Assembly (NCBI GenBank): GCA_009785115.1
Contig: WQWY01000008.1
Location: 44,741-108,740 of the forward strand
Reading direction: 5' to 3'
DNA from: Micrococcales bacterium
Lineage (GTDB): Bacteria > Actinomycetota > Actinomycetes > Actinomycetales > Cellulomonadaceae
DNA length: 64,000 nucleotides
This document shows positions 55,260-63,848 of the stretch, piece after piece; the stretch's first letter is position 1, and each line of letters starts with the position of its first letter. The notes beneath the pieces are model-generated. The model was given only the letters and a program-made list of their open reading frames with translations. It did not search any database and was not told the origin of the DNA. The translations under genes and the position numbers were made by a program.

Positions 55260-55841
55260 TCAGGCCGGTCCACGACCTCGAGATCGTCCCCTCGACGGAG
55301 AGATCCACCCTGGGAGGCGCTCGTCGAGCAACGCCCGCCGAGACGGGAGCAACGTAGGCCCCGGCTCCGTCTTTCTCGCGAGCGAGCGCTGCGCGCCGAG
55401 CCACCGCCCGACCGAGATGCTCCCCGGCGGGAGGTATCCGTGCTGGTCGTAGAAGCTCACGGCCTGATCGAGGTTGGCCGCCCACCGCTCACCAAACTTG
55501 CGACGGACGGCTGACCTGCGGGCAGTCTCCGCATCACGACCGACCTTCGTCATAGGGTCTGGCTCGACCTGACGAGACTCCCATCCTGGCAGGCTCGTGT
55601 TGAGCCACGCCCGGCGCCACGGCACCAACGTGCCCTCTCGCCCAGCACGACGCTGCGCGGTCAGCCATCCTCCGAGCGGGGTGCCCTGGAGCGGCAGACG
55701 CCCGTGCTCAGTCAAGAACGCCGCAGCCTGCTCGGCCTCTCGCCGCCAGACCCTGTCTCGCTCCACCGGGCTCTCAGAGGTGTTCACAGATCGCCTGTCG
55801 AGGTAGCGCCACACGTGCATGACATGTGGTAGCTCTGTCAC
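55260..55841 (-). CDS. Orphan helicase-associated (HA) domain protein
   Basis: 193 residues. Two HA-type repeats: EQAAAFLTEHGRLP to GGWLTAQRRAGREGTLVPW and LDQAVSFYDQHGYLP to GRWLGAQRSLARKT, each ending in a Leu-Pro-Gly-Trp motif. HA domains normally trail DEAD-like helicases in actinobacteria and are thought to bind nucleic acid. Here they stand without a helicase. May be a small DNA-binding protein or a fragment of a mobile-element helicase. Confidence 0.75.
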   Translation of the reverse strand: MTELPHVMHVWRYLDRRSVNTSESPVERDRVWRREAEQAAAFLTEHGRLPLQGTPLGGWLTAQRRAGREGTLVPWRRAWLNTSLPGWESRQVEPDPMTKVGRDAETARRSAVRRKFGERWAANLDQAVSFYDQHGYLPPGSISVGRWLGAQRSLARKTEPGPTLLPSRRALLDERLPGWISPSRGRSRGRGPA

Positions 55842-55995
55842 TCATCATCGTCGATCACTCTAGTCGATGATCGCCCACCAAGGGGCAAACTTGGGCAGAT
55901 CGGACTGTGGGGGCAGGTGAGGACACACGTACGTCGCTGTCAGCGCCGCATCCGCACAGCCTGCTCGTCCGCCAGGAACGCGTCGGCCTGATCAG

Positions 55996-56418
55996 CTACT
56001 CAGCGTGTGGCGCCTTGCCCCTCGATGCCGGCACGACGACAGGGACCAGCGGGGCGACCGGGTCGAAGTCTCGGGGGTTCAAGGTGGCCAGCGCGGCTCC
56101 GAGCGCATAGGCGTGCCCGGCCAGCATGATGTCTTTGGAGCGCGCGTGCGCGGGCCGGTTCTCACGCACAGCGGCGGCCATGACCCCATACCCATCGCCC
56201 GCAGCCCGGTCGAAGGGCAGCCACTCCCAGCCGAGCGAGTCCAAGAACGCCAGGTGGGCCCGACGCGCTCGGGCCTGCTCTGCCGACCGGGCGACCCGCA
56301 GGCCGAACGCCAGCTCGGCATAGGAGACAGCAGAGACGGCCAGCGGCCCGTCCGGCACCTCGAGATCAGGCAGGGCCAGAAGCACCGACGTGTCCAGCAA
56401 GATCACCGACCACTCCAC
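55996..56418 (-). CDS. vapC: VapC-type PIN-domain toxin
   Basis: 140 residues. LLDTSVLLAL, SYAELAFGL, RSKDIMLAGHAYALG and LATLNPRDF hold the PIN acidic residues. Overlaps the antitoxin gene by 16 bases. Confidence 0.92.
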   Translation of the reverse strand: MEWSVILLDTSVLLALPDLEVPDGPLAVSAVSYAELAFGLRVARSAEQARARRAHLAFLDSLGWEWLPFDRAAGDGYGVMAAAVRENRPAHARSKDIMLAGHAYALGAALATLNPRDFDPVAPLVPVVVPASRGKAPHAE

Positions 56419-56681
56419 GGGTCTGCGAAGTCCTCACCGTCAGGCATTGCGGCGATGTCGTCAGCCCACGCCTCACGCTCAGCAGACAGCAGCCCGACCG
56501 CTTCGGCCATCCGCTGCCGCAGCTGGGCTCCGGTCACAGTCCGCGCCCGAGACTGCCCGAGGGGGACGATACGAGCAGCGGGCCGCCCCTGCATCGTGAC
56601 CTCGACCGTCTCCCCCGCCTGGACCCGGCGCATCACCTGGCTCGCGGACTGCCGCAGCTCCCTGATCCCGACGGTGCTCAT
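56403..56681 (-). CDS. vapB: Phd/YefM-fold antitoxin of the VapC
   Basis: 92 residues. MSTVGIRELRQSASQVMRRV then ETVEVTMQGRPAARIVPL is the Phd/YefM DNA-binding fold. The tail (SAEREAWADDIAAMP) binds toxin. A long palindromic operator begins 12 bases upstream. Confidence 0.92.
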   Translation of the reverse strand: MSTVGIRELRQSASQVMRRVQAGETVEVTMQGRPAARIVPLGQSRARTVTGAQLRQRMAEAVGLLSAEREAWADDIAAMPDGEDFADPWSGR

Positions 56682-56692
56682 GAAGACATGCT

Positions 56693-56726
56693 ACCGCATC
56701 GGTAGCACATGTGCTACCGATGCGGT
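56693..56726 (-). promoter_or_regulatory. Perfect 34-bp palindromic operator of VapBC
   Basis: Bases 56693-56726 read the same on both strands. The core is GGTAGCACATGTGCTACC. With flanking bases it also contains GCTACC-GCATC-GGTAGC, the same 6-5-6 layout as the twin operators at 38414-38449. Confidence 0.85.
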
Positions 56727-56779
56727 CTCGCGAGTCAGCTCCGCCTGGGTGACCGCCGCCCGACATGCCCGAAACCCCT

Positions 56780-56805
56780 GCGGCGCCCCGCCCCTCCCTG
56801 CTCCC
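56780..56805. repeat. Copy of the gatC upstream sequence
   Basis: 26 bases identical to 55212-55237 (starts gcggcgccccgcccc), with weaker similarity on the left side (atgcccg). It is joined directly to the transposase remnant, marking an old recombination junction. Confidence 0.7.
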
Positions 56806-56935
56806 AGACTCGAGCAGGTTTAGCACCTTGCGACGGAACTCCGGTGGATACCCACGAGGTCCTCCTACGAAGATCAGGAGGCACAAGAACCCAGGAACCC
56901 AACTCCGGGAAAGGCGGGACACACCAGTCTCCGGA
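56803..56935 (-). mobile_element. IS3-family transposase OrfA remnant
   Basis: The minus strand encodes RGYPPEFRRKVLNLLESG, the start of IS3-family OrfA proteins (RRYPPEFRRKVLDLL pattern), preceded by a CTCCGGTGGAT/GGACCTCGTGG leader. TGTGTCCCGCC near 56930 could be the element's terminal end. The rest of OrfA and all of OrfB are missing. Confidence 0.7.
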
Positions 56936-56949
56936 CACACCGGGGCGAC

Positions 56950-58282
56950 TCAGACAGCGCCCGGACCACGACGGCCCCTGCTGACCAGCACCACGACCAC
57001 GACCACCACCACCAAGACCACCAGCACGACGACGAGCACAGCCGCACCCACCACCCAGCCCCACGACGAAGCGTCCTCCTGCGTCGTCACGTCCTGACCA
57101 GGAGAGGGCGACGGGTCCGGTATCGGGGTCACACCGATGTCGCTCTCACCACCGAGGCCCCAATGAAGGGTCGCGTTCCGCACGTCGGCGATCGTGATAT
57201 CACCGTCCCACGCAGGGGTGTCACTCAACAACGGGTTGACGTCCGGGTACTGGGTAGGGTCCGTCCTCAGCATGTGCTGCAAGTTCACGATCCCATACCC
57301 ATAGTGTTCGTCATGGCCCAACGGGTGAGCCTCAGGCCCGGTGTGACGAATCAACACCTGGAGCAACTGGTTGTTCGTGGCGTCCGGGTACTTCTGCGCC
57401 AGCAGAGCCAGCATCCCCGCCGTGATCGGCGTCGCATACGAGTTCCCCGAGCAGATCCGAGTTCCCTCCCATACGCGCTTGTCCCTGTCGCCCTGGCACA
57501 GCAGGTCTTCCCCTGGAGCGCGCACCGTGATCCGGGGGTGGCGTTCCGGGGCCTGCGTCCTGTCCAGGTTCGGCAGGTCGCCGTTCATGTCGATAGAGCC
57601 CACAGCGACCACGCCGGAATAATCGGCGAGAAGCCTACCGACGACGAGGTCTTCTTTCCGGTCGTTGGGGAGCCCGGCGACGATGATCACGCCTTGCTGC
57701 TGCAGCCACGCGACGAGACCCTTATCCATGTCGGTCATCCCCGAGACCGCGAGCGATATCGAGATGATCCGGGCGTCGTCGTTCACCGCACGGACCAGCG
57801 CCCGGTTGAGCCCGCCTCCCTTGCACGAATCGCCCATCTGACTGTCCGCCGCCGGGTTGCTCACCGTGTAGAAGACCACCTGGGCTCCCGGGGCCACCCC
57901 CGCCACGGCTTGGACCCCGTCGCCCGTGCCGATGATCTGCGACACCACGTTGACACCGTGCGCGGTGTTGCCGGTGTAGGCATCCCCTGTGGCAGGTCTT
58001 GGCTGGCCAGAATCGAAAGCGTTGCACTCACTAGGCTCGCTGACGGTCAGGTTCGCCCCACGCAGGGGGGGCCTGCGGGTTGATCGCGTTGTCGATCACA
58101 GCGATCTTCACTCCCTGGCCCGTGATGCCCTGAGCATGGGTCTGCGCGGCACCCGACCACCGGTACCACCAGCTCCCGTCAACCGCGACAGCCGGACCTG
58201 AAGGCACCAACAGCAGAGCGACCAGCCCAACAACCAAGGTCGCTACCAACCGGCGCCGAAGGCGCCCTTTGGCAACCGTCAC
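56950..58282 (-). pseudogene. mycP: Mycosin (MycP-like subtilase) of a type VII secretion system, frameshifted
   Basis: From the GTG at 58282: signal peptide (LVATLVVGLVALLLVPSG), then the Asp motif KIAVIDNAINPQ. The frame breaks at a seven-base G-run (58065-58071, plus strand) and continues in another frame with EPSEC, the His motif NTAHGVNVVSQIIG, the Ser motif GNSYATPITAGMLALL, and a C-terminal transmembrane anchor (VVGAAVLVVVLVVLVVV). All three triad residues exist. MycP stabilises the ESX channel. A one-base gain or two-base loss in the run explains the break; it may be an assembly error. Confidence 0.88.
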
Positions 58283-58434
58283 GACGAACCACCACCCATC
58301 TGGTTTTTGTGTTGTTCTGGATCGCAGCCGAGGGAGCAGTCTGGAGCGAGCCGGTGTCTACAACGTGGGCCTCGAGATCGACATCCCCGTCATAAACCTT
58401 GGCATCGGTGGCGACGCCGATCATGAGCCATCGT

Positions 58435-59793
58435 TCAGAATCGCGTCTGGGTGTCGGCGTCGACCTGGAGCATGTGGGACATCGCGCGCCGCAGGCCCTC
58501 AGCGACGGCGTAGACCTGCTCAGACAAGAAGATCAACAGCCGCTGAAGAACGCCTGTGAGCTCGAGAAACGCGTCCCCGGGGCCAGCGCTGCCGATCCCG
58601 ATGATCTCGTCACGATCCACGAGGGAACGTCGACCAGCGCCCCGAAGCCCATATGCCGCCACGGCGCCCGAGATGAGACGCGCTATGCGTGCGAGCTCTT
58701 CGCCGACGTCTCGCATCTCTTCGACGACCTTGCCAGACCTGACCGGGTCGATGCGAAAGTTTCCGCTCTTCGAGGTGTCCTGCCCGGGGGCCATCTTGAA
58801 CGCGTCCCGGTTGTCCTCGACCGCTCCTGCACTGTCGGCGAGACTGGCGAGCACCTGGACCTCGGCAGACGTGACGATCTTGTTCAGGCTGAAGCTGTGG
58901 GTCGGCCCGTTCATGATCGCACGAAACGCCTCTACGGCTCCGTCAAAGCTCTCGACGCGCAGGCTGTGCTGAGCGCTGTCGCTGGACACCAGCCCCACGG
59001 CGGTCAGGGTGACAGGGCGGTCGGCGGTGGCGATCCCCAGCGGGGCAGAGGGCAGAGGGAGGACAGAGAAGACGAGCCGTCCGCTGTCGAGAGCCAGGTC
59101 GATCTGACCGGGAGACCCAGAGCTCACCATCGTGTCGCACGCGTCAGCCACTCTCGAGAGGACGTGGGGGACGTCGCGGACGACCCCCTCCCAGAGAGCC
59201 TGTTGCGCATCGAGAGCCCGACAGAGAGCGTCTGCGATCCCTCGGCAACCACCGAGAGCCGGCGCAAGGGTCTTCACATATCCCTCGAAGGTGCTGATGA
59301 GAGCCCCGTACTGAGCCTTCTCCTCGCCTTCCTTGTCTCCGGGGCCGACCAGGTGGTCCCAGGCTCGTGCGATGCCCGGCGCCAGGCTCGGCGCATCGCC
59401 AGCAGCCTCGTCCGGCTCTGCGGCAAGCTGGTCGAGAACCTCGCGGTACGCGTCGATCGCACGTGCGAACGACGCAGGGTCTGGGATCTTCCGCCACGGG
59501 ACAGCGATCTCGTCGATCTCTTGACGGATATCGTCGAACTTCAAGACGTAGGTATAGGTCTCGACCGGCCTGCTCACGTGGGACTCATATACCTGCCCTC
59601 CACCTTCCCCGAGCTGGCCGGGCCGCTCGCACAGGTGCAGCACCTCGAGAGCACCCTGTTGCGGCCCGACCTCGACATAGAACCTCTCGTCCTGTATCGA
59701 CCAGCCGTTCTCGCACATATAGACGTCGATCATCGACCGCCTGAGACGCCCGACTACCGGGTCGAACCCTGGCATATAGATCGCGGTCAACAC
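58435..59793 (-). CDS. Unrecognised 452-residue protein between EccC and mycosin
   Basis: Starts at GTG 59793 with AGGAG eight bases upstream. The first 100 residues look beta-rich (MPGFDPVVGRLRRSMIDVYM). The middle (about 100-330) is mixed, with a WRKIPDPASF motif. The last 150 residues are helical and end EQVYAVAEGLRRAMSHMLQVDADTQTRF, which resembles the second helix of WXG100/ESX-type proteins (Tyr, then Asp). No signal peptide or membrane helix. Position suggests a secreted substrate, chaperone or adaptor of this type VII system. No family recognised. Confidence 0.65.
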   Translation of the reverse strand: MLTAIYMPGFDPVVGRLRRSMIDVYMCENGWSIQDERFYVEVGPQQGALEVLHLCERPGQLGEGGGQVYESHVSRPVETYTYVLKFDDIRQEIDEIAVPWRKIPDPASFARAIDAYREVLDQLAAEPDEAAGDAPSLAPGIARAWDHLVGPGDKEGEEKAQYGALISTFEGYVKTLAPALGGCRGIADALCRALDAQQALWEGVVRDVPHVLSRVADACDTMVSSGSPGQIDLALDSGRLVFSVLPLPSAPLGIATADRPVTLTAVGLVSSDSAQHSLRVESFDGAVEAFRAIMNGPTHSFSLNKIVTSAEVQVLASLADSAGAVEDNRDAFKMAPGQDTSKSGNFRIDPVRSGKVVEEMRDVGEELARIARLISGAVAAYGLRGAGRRSLVDRDEIIGIGSAGPGDAFLELTGVLQRLLIFLSEQVYAVAEGLRRAMSHMLQVDADTQTRF

Positions 59794-59855
59794 GCTCACC
59801 TCTCCTAGGTATAGTTTCTCGGTCACGGCAGAGATATTGTTCTTCGACCTGTCGG

Positions 59856-59873
59856 GACGAGCCGACGCTCGTC
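59856..59873 (-). terminator. Hairpin after eccC
   Basis: GACGAGC, loop CGAC, GCTCGTC: a 7-bp perfect stem 13 bases after the eccC stop, before the next gene. Without a T-run it may only attenuate readthrough. Confidence 0.4.
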
Positions 59874-59885
59874 GCCATCGGTGTC

Positions 59886-62800
59886 TTATTCGTGCTTGGA
59901 AGGGACATAGGCGAGGTGGCCGGCGAAGCGGCCGCGCTCGCGGCTGACGATCTGGGCGCGTCCGGGTATGGACTGGACGGGTTTGACCTTGGCGATGAGA
60001 GCACCCTCCGCTGGGTTTCCTGACAGGAGGATGCCGGTGGCGCCCAGGTCGTTGAAGCGTTGCAGCACGGCGTCGTACATCGCCCGCGAGGCGCCGCCGG
60101 AGTGGCGGGTGATGATCACGTGCAGGCCGATGTCGGCTGCTTGGGGCAGCAGGGGGACCAGGGGCAGCAGGGGGTTGCCCTGGGAGGTCGCGACCAGGTC
60201 GTAGTCGTCGATCAGGACGAAGCCCTCGGCACCGGTCCACCACGACCGGTTGCGCAGCTGTTCAGCCGTGACGTTCTCGCCGGGCAGGCGGGACCTGAAG
60301 AAGGAGGCGACCTCTTGCATCTTGGCCGTCGCGGTCTCGTGCGACGTGGAGTAGCTCATCAGGTGCTCTTCAGGGATCTGGTCGAGCAGGGCACGACGGT
60401 AGTCGACCACGAAGAACTTGGCCTTCTTCGCCCCGGTGTAGAGCCGTACCACCTCCTCGGCGTAGACCCTCAGCATGGTGGACTTGCCCGAGCCGCCCTC
60501 ACCGAACAAGAACAGGTGAGGTTCGGTCGCCGGGTCGACACCGAACGGTGCCAGCGAGTCCTCGTCCACACCCAGCAGGATGCGGGGATCGTCGGGGCGG
60601 GCCTGGGCCCGCACCTCGTCCAGCCCGATGCGCTCAGGCAGCAGCCGCAGCTTGGGCCCTGCCGGGCCTGTCCATGCGGCTCGCACGCCCGCGACCAGGT
60701 CGGCCACCCCGTCGGTGAGGGTGTCGACGTCGGCCGAACCGTCGATGCGGGGCAGGGCGGCCATGGTGTGCAGACCGGAGACCGGGTGCAGACCACGACC
60801 TGGGATGGTCAAGGGGACCTGCTCCGCGACCTTGTTCTTCTTGAAGGCCGAGTCGGAGGGGTCACCCAGGCGCAGCTCGAGCCTGGTGCCGACGAGGTCT
60901 TGGACCGCGGGGCGCATCTCCATCCAGCGGGAGACGCTGGCCATCAGGTGCACCCCGAAGGTCAGGCCCCGGGCGACGATGTTCTGCGCGGCGATCTCTT
61001 CGTCCTCGAAGTCGGTACGCATCACGCCCCACCCGTCGATGACGAGGAAGATGTCGCCCCACCCGTCGTCGATCTCACCGCGGGCGCGCCGCTGCCGGTA
61101 GGTGTCCATCGAGTCGATGCCGTGGGTGCGGAAGAACACCTCACGAGCGTCGATGACCGACTTCACCTCGGCCAGGGTGCGGCGCACCACGTCTGGTTCT
61201 GTGCGGGAGGCCACACCGGACACGTGCGGCAGGTCACGCAGCCCCACGAACGCACCGCCACCGAAGTCCAGCACGTAGAACTGCACCTCGAGCGGGGTCG
61301 AGGTCAGCGCCAGGGCACAGACCATGGTGCGCAGCAGCGTGGTCTTGCCCGACAGCGGACGACCCACCACCACGACGTGACCACCAGCACCGGCCAGGCT
61401 CAGGGCCAAGGGTTCACGACGCTGCTCGAACGGCACGTCGGTGAGCCCCACCGGGACGGTCAGCGCCCCGGCCGCACGCCACCGGGGGCTGATGAGCCCC
61501 AGCCGCGGGTCGACCGCCAGGTCTTCGAACAGCCGGTCCAGCGGTTCTGGCGTCTCCAGGGGCGGCAACCAGATCTTGTGCGCGTCGGGGCCACGCCCGG
61601 CCATCGCCGCGACGGCGATCTCGAACTCGTTGCCCTCGGGGGCCGCCTCCATGACGGCGTCGGCCGGGTCGACCTCGACCGGTTCGGGTTCTTCGTGCAC
61701 CCCGACCCTGGCGATGGTGAACGGCTCGACGACGATGGGCTCGTCCCTGGCCAACGACGAGGCCGACTTCACCGCCTGGACCTGACGAGGCGCGAGCTTG
61801 CCCGACACGTAGGCGGCCCGGAACCTGGTCATGGCCTTGGACCCGGTCACCAGCAGGTAACCACCACCAGGCTCACGCGGCAGCGTGAAGGCCACGTCAG
61901 AGTCCAGGATCGCCCGCGACTCCGCACCAGAGAACGTGCGCAGACCGATCCGGTACGACAGGTACGTGTCGAGCCCCTTGAGCTTGCCGGCCTCCAGACG
62001 TTGCGAGGCAAACAGCAGGTGCACCGACAACGACCGGCCCACACGACCGATGTTCACGAAGGAGTTGATGAACTCCGCACGTGCGTCGAGCAGCTCGGAG
62101 AACTCGTCCAGCACCACCAGCAGCGCCGGCAACGGCGCCAGGTCGGTGCGCCCGTTCCTACGAGCCTCCTCGTAGTCGGTGACGTTGGCGAAGTTCCCCG
62201 CCTCGCGCAGCACCTCCTGACGCCTGGTGACCTCACCCTTCAGCGCATCCTCGAACCTGTCGACCAGCGACGACTCACGCCCCAGGTTCGTGATGATCGC
62301 CGACACGTGAGGCATGTCCGCCATGCCCGCGAACGTCGCACCACCCTTGTAGTCCACGAGCACGAAGTTCAGCTGCTCGGGCGAGTGCGTCAATGCCAGG
62401 GCCAGCACCAACGTCCGCAGCACCTCAGACTTGCCCGACCCCGTGGCGCCGATCATCACCCCGTGCGGGCCCATACCGTCCTGAGCCGCCTCTTTCAGGT
62501 CCAGCACCAGAGGCTTGCCCTTGTCGTCCTGCCCGATGGGCACCCGCAACCGGTCGCGGTTCAACCGCTCCCGCCACGCCATGTCCAGGTCCAGATCACG
62601 CACGTCCGGCAAGCCGAGCAGCTCGGTGATCCCCATCTGACGCTTCGTGGCACCCCCTGCCGCCAGCGCGGCGGGTCCCTTGTACAGCGGCAGCAACCGA
62701 CGGGCCGTCTCCTCAGCCTCCGGGATGGAGATGCTGTCGTGAACGACCATCGTCTTCTCTGTGCCTGACGTCATCACCGAGGCAGGGTCTGTCCCGTTCT

Positions 62801-63848
62801 CGGGGATGTCGATGCGCACCTGGTGGGGTCCGATGTCCTTCCACGTGCTGCTTCGCTCCAGCACCGTCAGCCCGTCGACCCCGTCGCCGCTGAACAGCGA
62901 GTCGCCAAACGGCCGCTCCACCCCGTCGCAGACCACCAGGACGTGCGGCGTCCGTGACGACTTGCCGGCGAAGCGTTCTCGGGTGGTCAGGTCCTCAGGC
63001 AGCAGCTCGGTCAGCTCGCTGAACGAGGTGGTGACCATCCGCACCGGGCCCAACCGGTCTTTCTGCCGCCGTGAATGAGCGTGCGGCAACCACTTGACCC
63101 AGTCCCAGTGCTTCCACCGGTCCTCACGCACGACGAACGCGATCACCAGGTCTTCAGGGTGGTGCAGGGTCGCGGCACCGATCACCATCGACCGGAGCAG
63201 GGTGCGCGCCACCTCGACGTTCTGGCTCGTGATCTGCACCACCGTGGATGAGCGACCATCGACCGCGAAGGGCAGGTCGGGCTGACGCTCATGGGTGACG
63301 ACGAACCGGTGCAGAGCCGATGCGCACACCGGGTCGAGCTGGGCAAGAGTCGGGATGACCGGCAGCTCCAGCTCCACAGCCAACCGCTGGTCGCTCACCC
63401 CGACCCGCAGCTTGAGGAAGTCCGGGCTGTCCTTGGTGCGTTCCCAGACCCGGGAACGCTCCTCGGCGATGTAGACCAAGGTCGACGGGTGCGGGAGCCG
63501 CCATGCCAGCGCACGGAACTGCTGGGCAGCGGCGATCCTCACGTTCTTGCGGGTCTCGGCCAGGAAGGTCAGGTAGTCTCGCCGACCGCGCAGCACCTCG
63601 GCGTTGCGCTGGGCACGCTGGCGCCACCCGTTGACCGCGACGAACCCCAACGACGACATCAGCACCATGCCGCCGGTGAGGAAGCCGGCCGGGCCTCGGT
63701 TCACCATCGTGACCATGGCGATAGCACCGACGCTGCCCAGCATCGGCAGCATCATCATCATCATCGAACCACCATCGGCAGCGGGCAGCTCCGGCGGGGG
63801 ATCCATGGCGATGGTGCCCGAGGGCATCTTCGGTCCGCGGTCACTCAT
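59886..63848 (-). CDS. eccC: Type VII secretion FtsK/SpoIIIE-type ATPase EccC
   Basis: 1320 residues, fused EccCa-EccCb form. Two N-terminal transmembrane helices (about 30-75), a stalk domain (DUF), then three P-loop ATPase domains: GATGSGKSE (about 460), GRPLSGKTT (about 835) and GEGGSGKST (about 1130). It is the motor of the ESX channel and recognises substrates with C-terminal YxxxD/E signals. The ATG at 63848 is preceded by GGTTGAAGC. Other ecc genes must lie to the right of the window. Confidence 0.96.
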   Translation of the reverse strand: MSDRGPKMPSGTIAMDPPPELPAADGGSMMMMMLPMLGSVGAIAMVTMVNRGPAGFLTGGMVLMSSLGFVAVNGWRQRAQRNAEVLRGRRDYLTFLAETRKNVRIAAAQQFRALAWRLPHPSTLVYIAEERSRVWERTKDSPDFLKLRVGVSDQRLAVELELPVIPTLAQLDPVCASALHRFVVTHERQPDLPFAVDGRSSTVVQITSQNVEVARTLLRSMVIGAATLHHPEDLVIAFVVREDRWKHWDWVKWLPHAHSRRQKDRLGPVRMVTTSFSELTELLPEDLTTRERFAGKSSRTPHVLVVCDGVERPFGDSLFSGDGVDGLTVLERSSTWKDIGPHQVRIDIPENGTDPASVMTSGTEKTMVVHDSISIPEAEETARRLLPLYKGPAALAAGGATKRQMGITELLGLPDVRDLDLDMAWRERLNRDRLRVPIGQDDKGKPLVLDLKEAAQDGMGPHGVMIGATGSGKSEVLRTLVLALALTHSPEQLNFVLVDYKGGATFAGMADMPHVSAIITNLGRESSLVDRFEDALKGEVTRRQEVLREAGNFANVTDYEEARRNGRTDLAPLPALLVVLDEFSELLDARAEFINSFVNIGRVGRSLSVHLLFASQRLEAGKLKGLDTYLSYRIGLRTFSGAESRAILDSDVAFTLPREPGGGYLLVTGSKAMTRFRAAYVSGKLAPRQVQAVKSASSLARDEPIVVEPFTIARVGVHEEPEPVEVDPADAVMEAAPEGNEFEIAVAAMAGRGPDAHKIWLPPLETPEPLDRLFEDLAVDPRLGLISPRWRAAGALTVPVGLTDVPFEQRREPLALSLAGAGGHVVVVGRPLSGKTTLLRTMVCALALTSTPLEVQFYVLDFGGGAFVGLRDLPHVSGVASRTEPDVVRRTLAEVKSVIDAREVFFRTHGIDSMDTYRQRRARGEIDDGWGDIFLVIDGWGVMRTDFEDEEIAAQNIVARGLTFGVHLMASVSRWMEMRPAVQDLVGTRLELRLGDPSDSAFKKNKVAEQVPLTIPGRGLHPVSGLHTMAALPRIDGSADVDTLTDGVADLVAGVRAAWTGPAGPKLRLLPERIGLDEVRAQARPDDPRILLGVDEDSLAPFGVDPATEPHLFLFGEGGSGKSTMLRVYAEEVVRLYTGAKKAKFFVVDYRRALLDQIPEEHLMSYSTSHETATAKMQEVASFFRSRLPGENVTAEQLRNRSWWTGAEGFVLIDDYDLVATSQGNPLLPLVPLLPQAADIGLHVIITRHSGGASRAMYDAVLQRFNDLGATGILLSGNPAEGALIAKVKPVQSIPGRAQIVSRERGRFAGHLAYVPSKHE

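Noticed and set aside
58179..58424. 81-codon frame between the mycosin and the 452-residue protein
   Set aside because: Overlaps the mycosin signal peptide coding region in another frame and has no ribosome site or domain.
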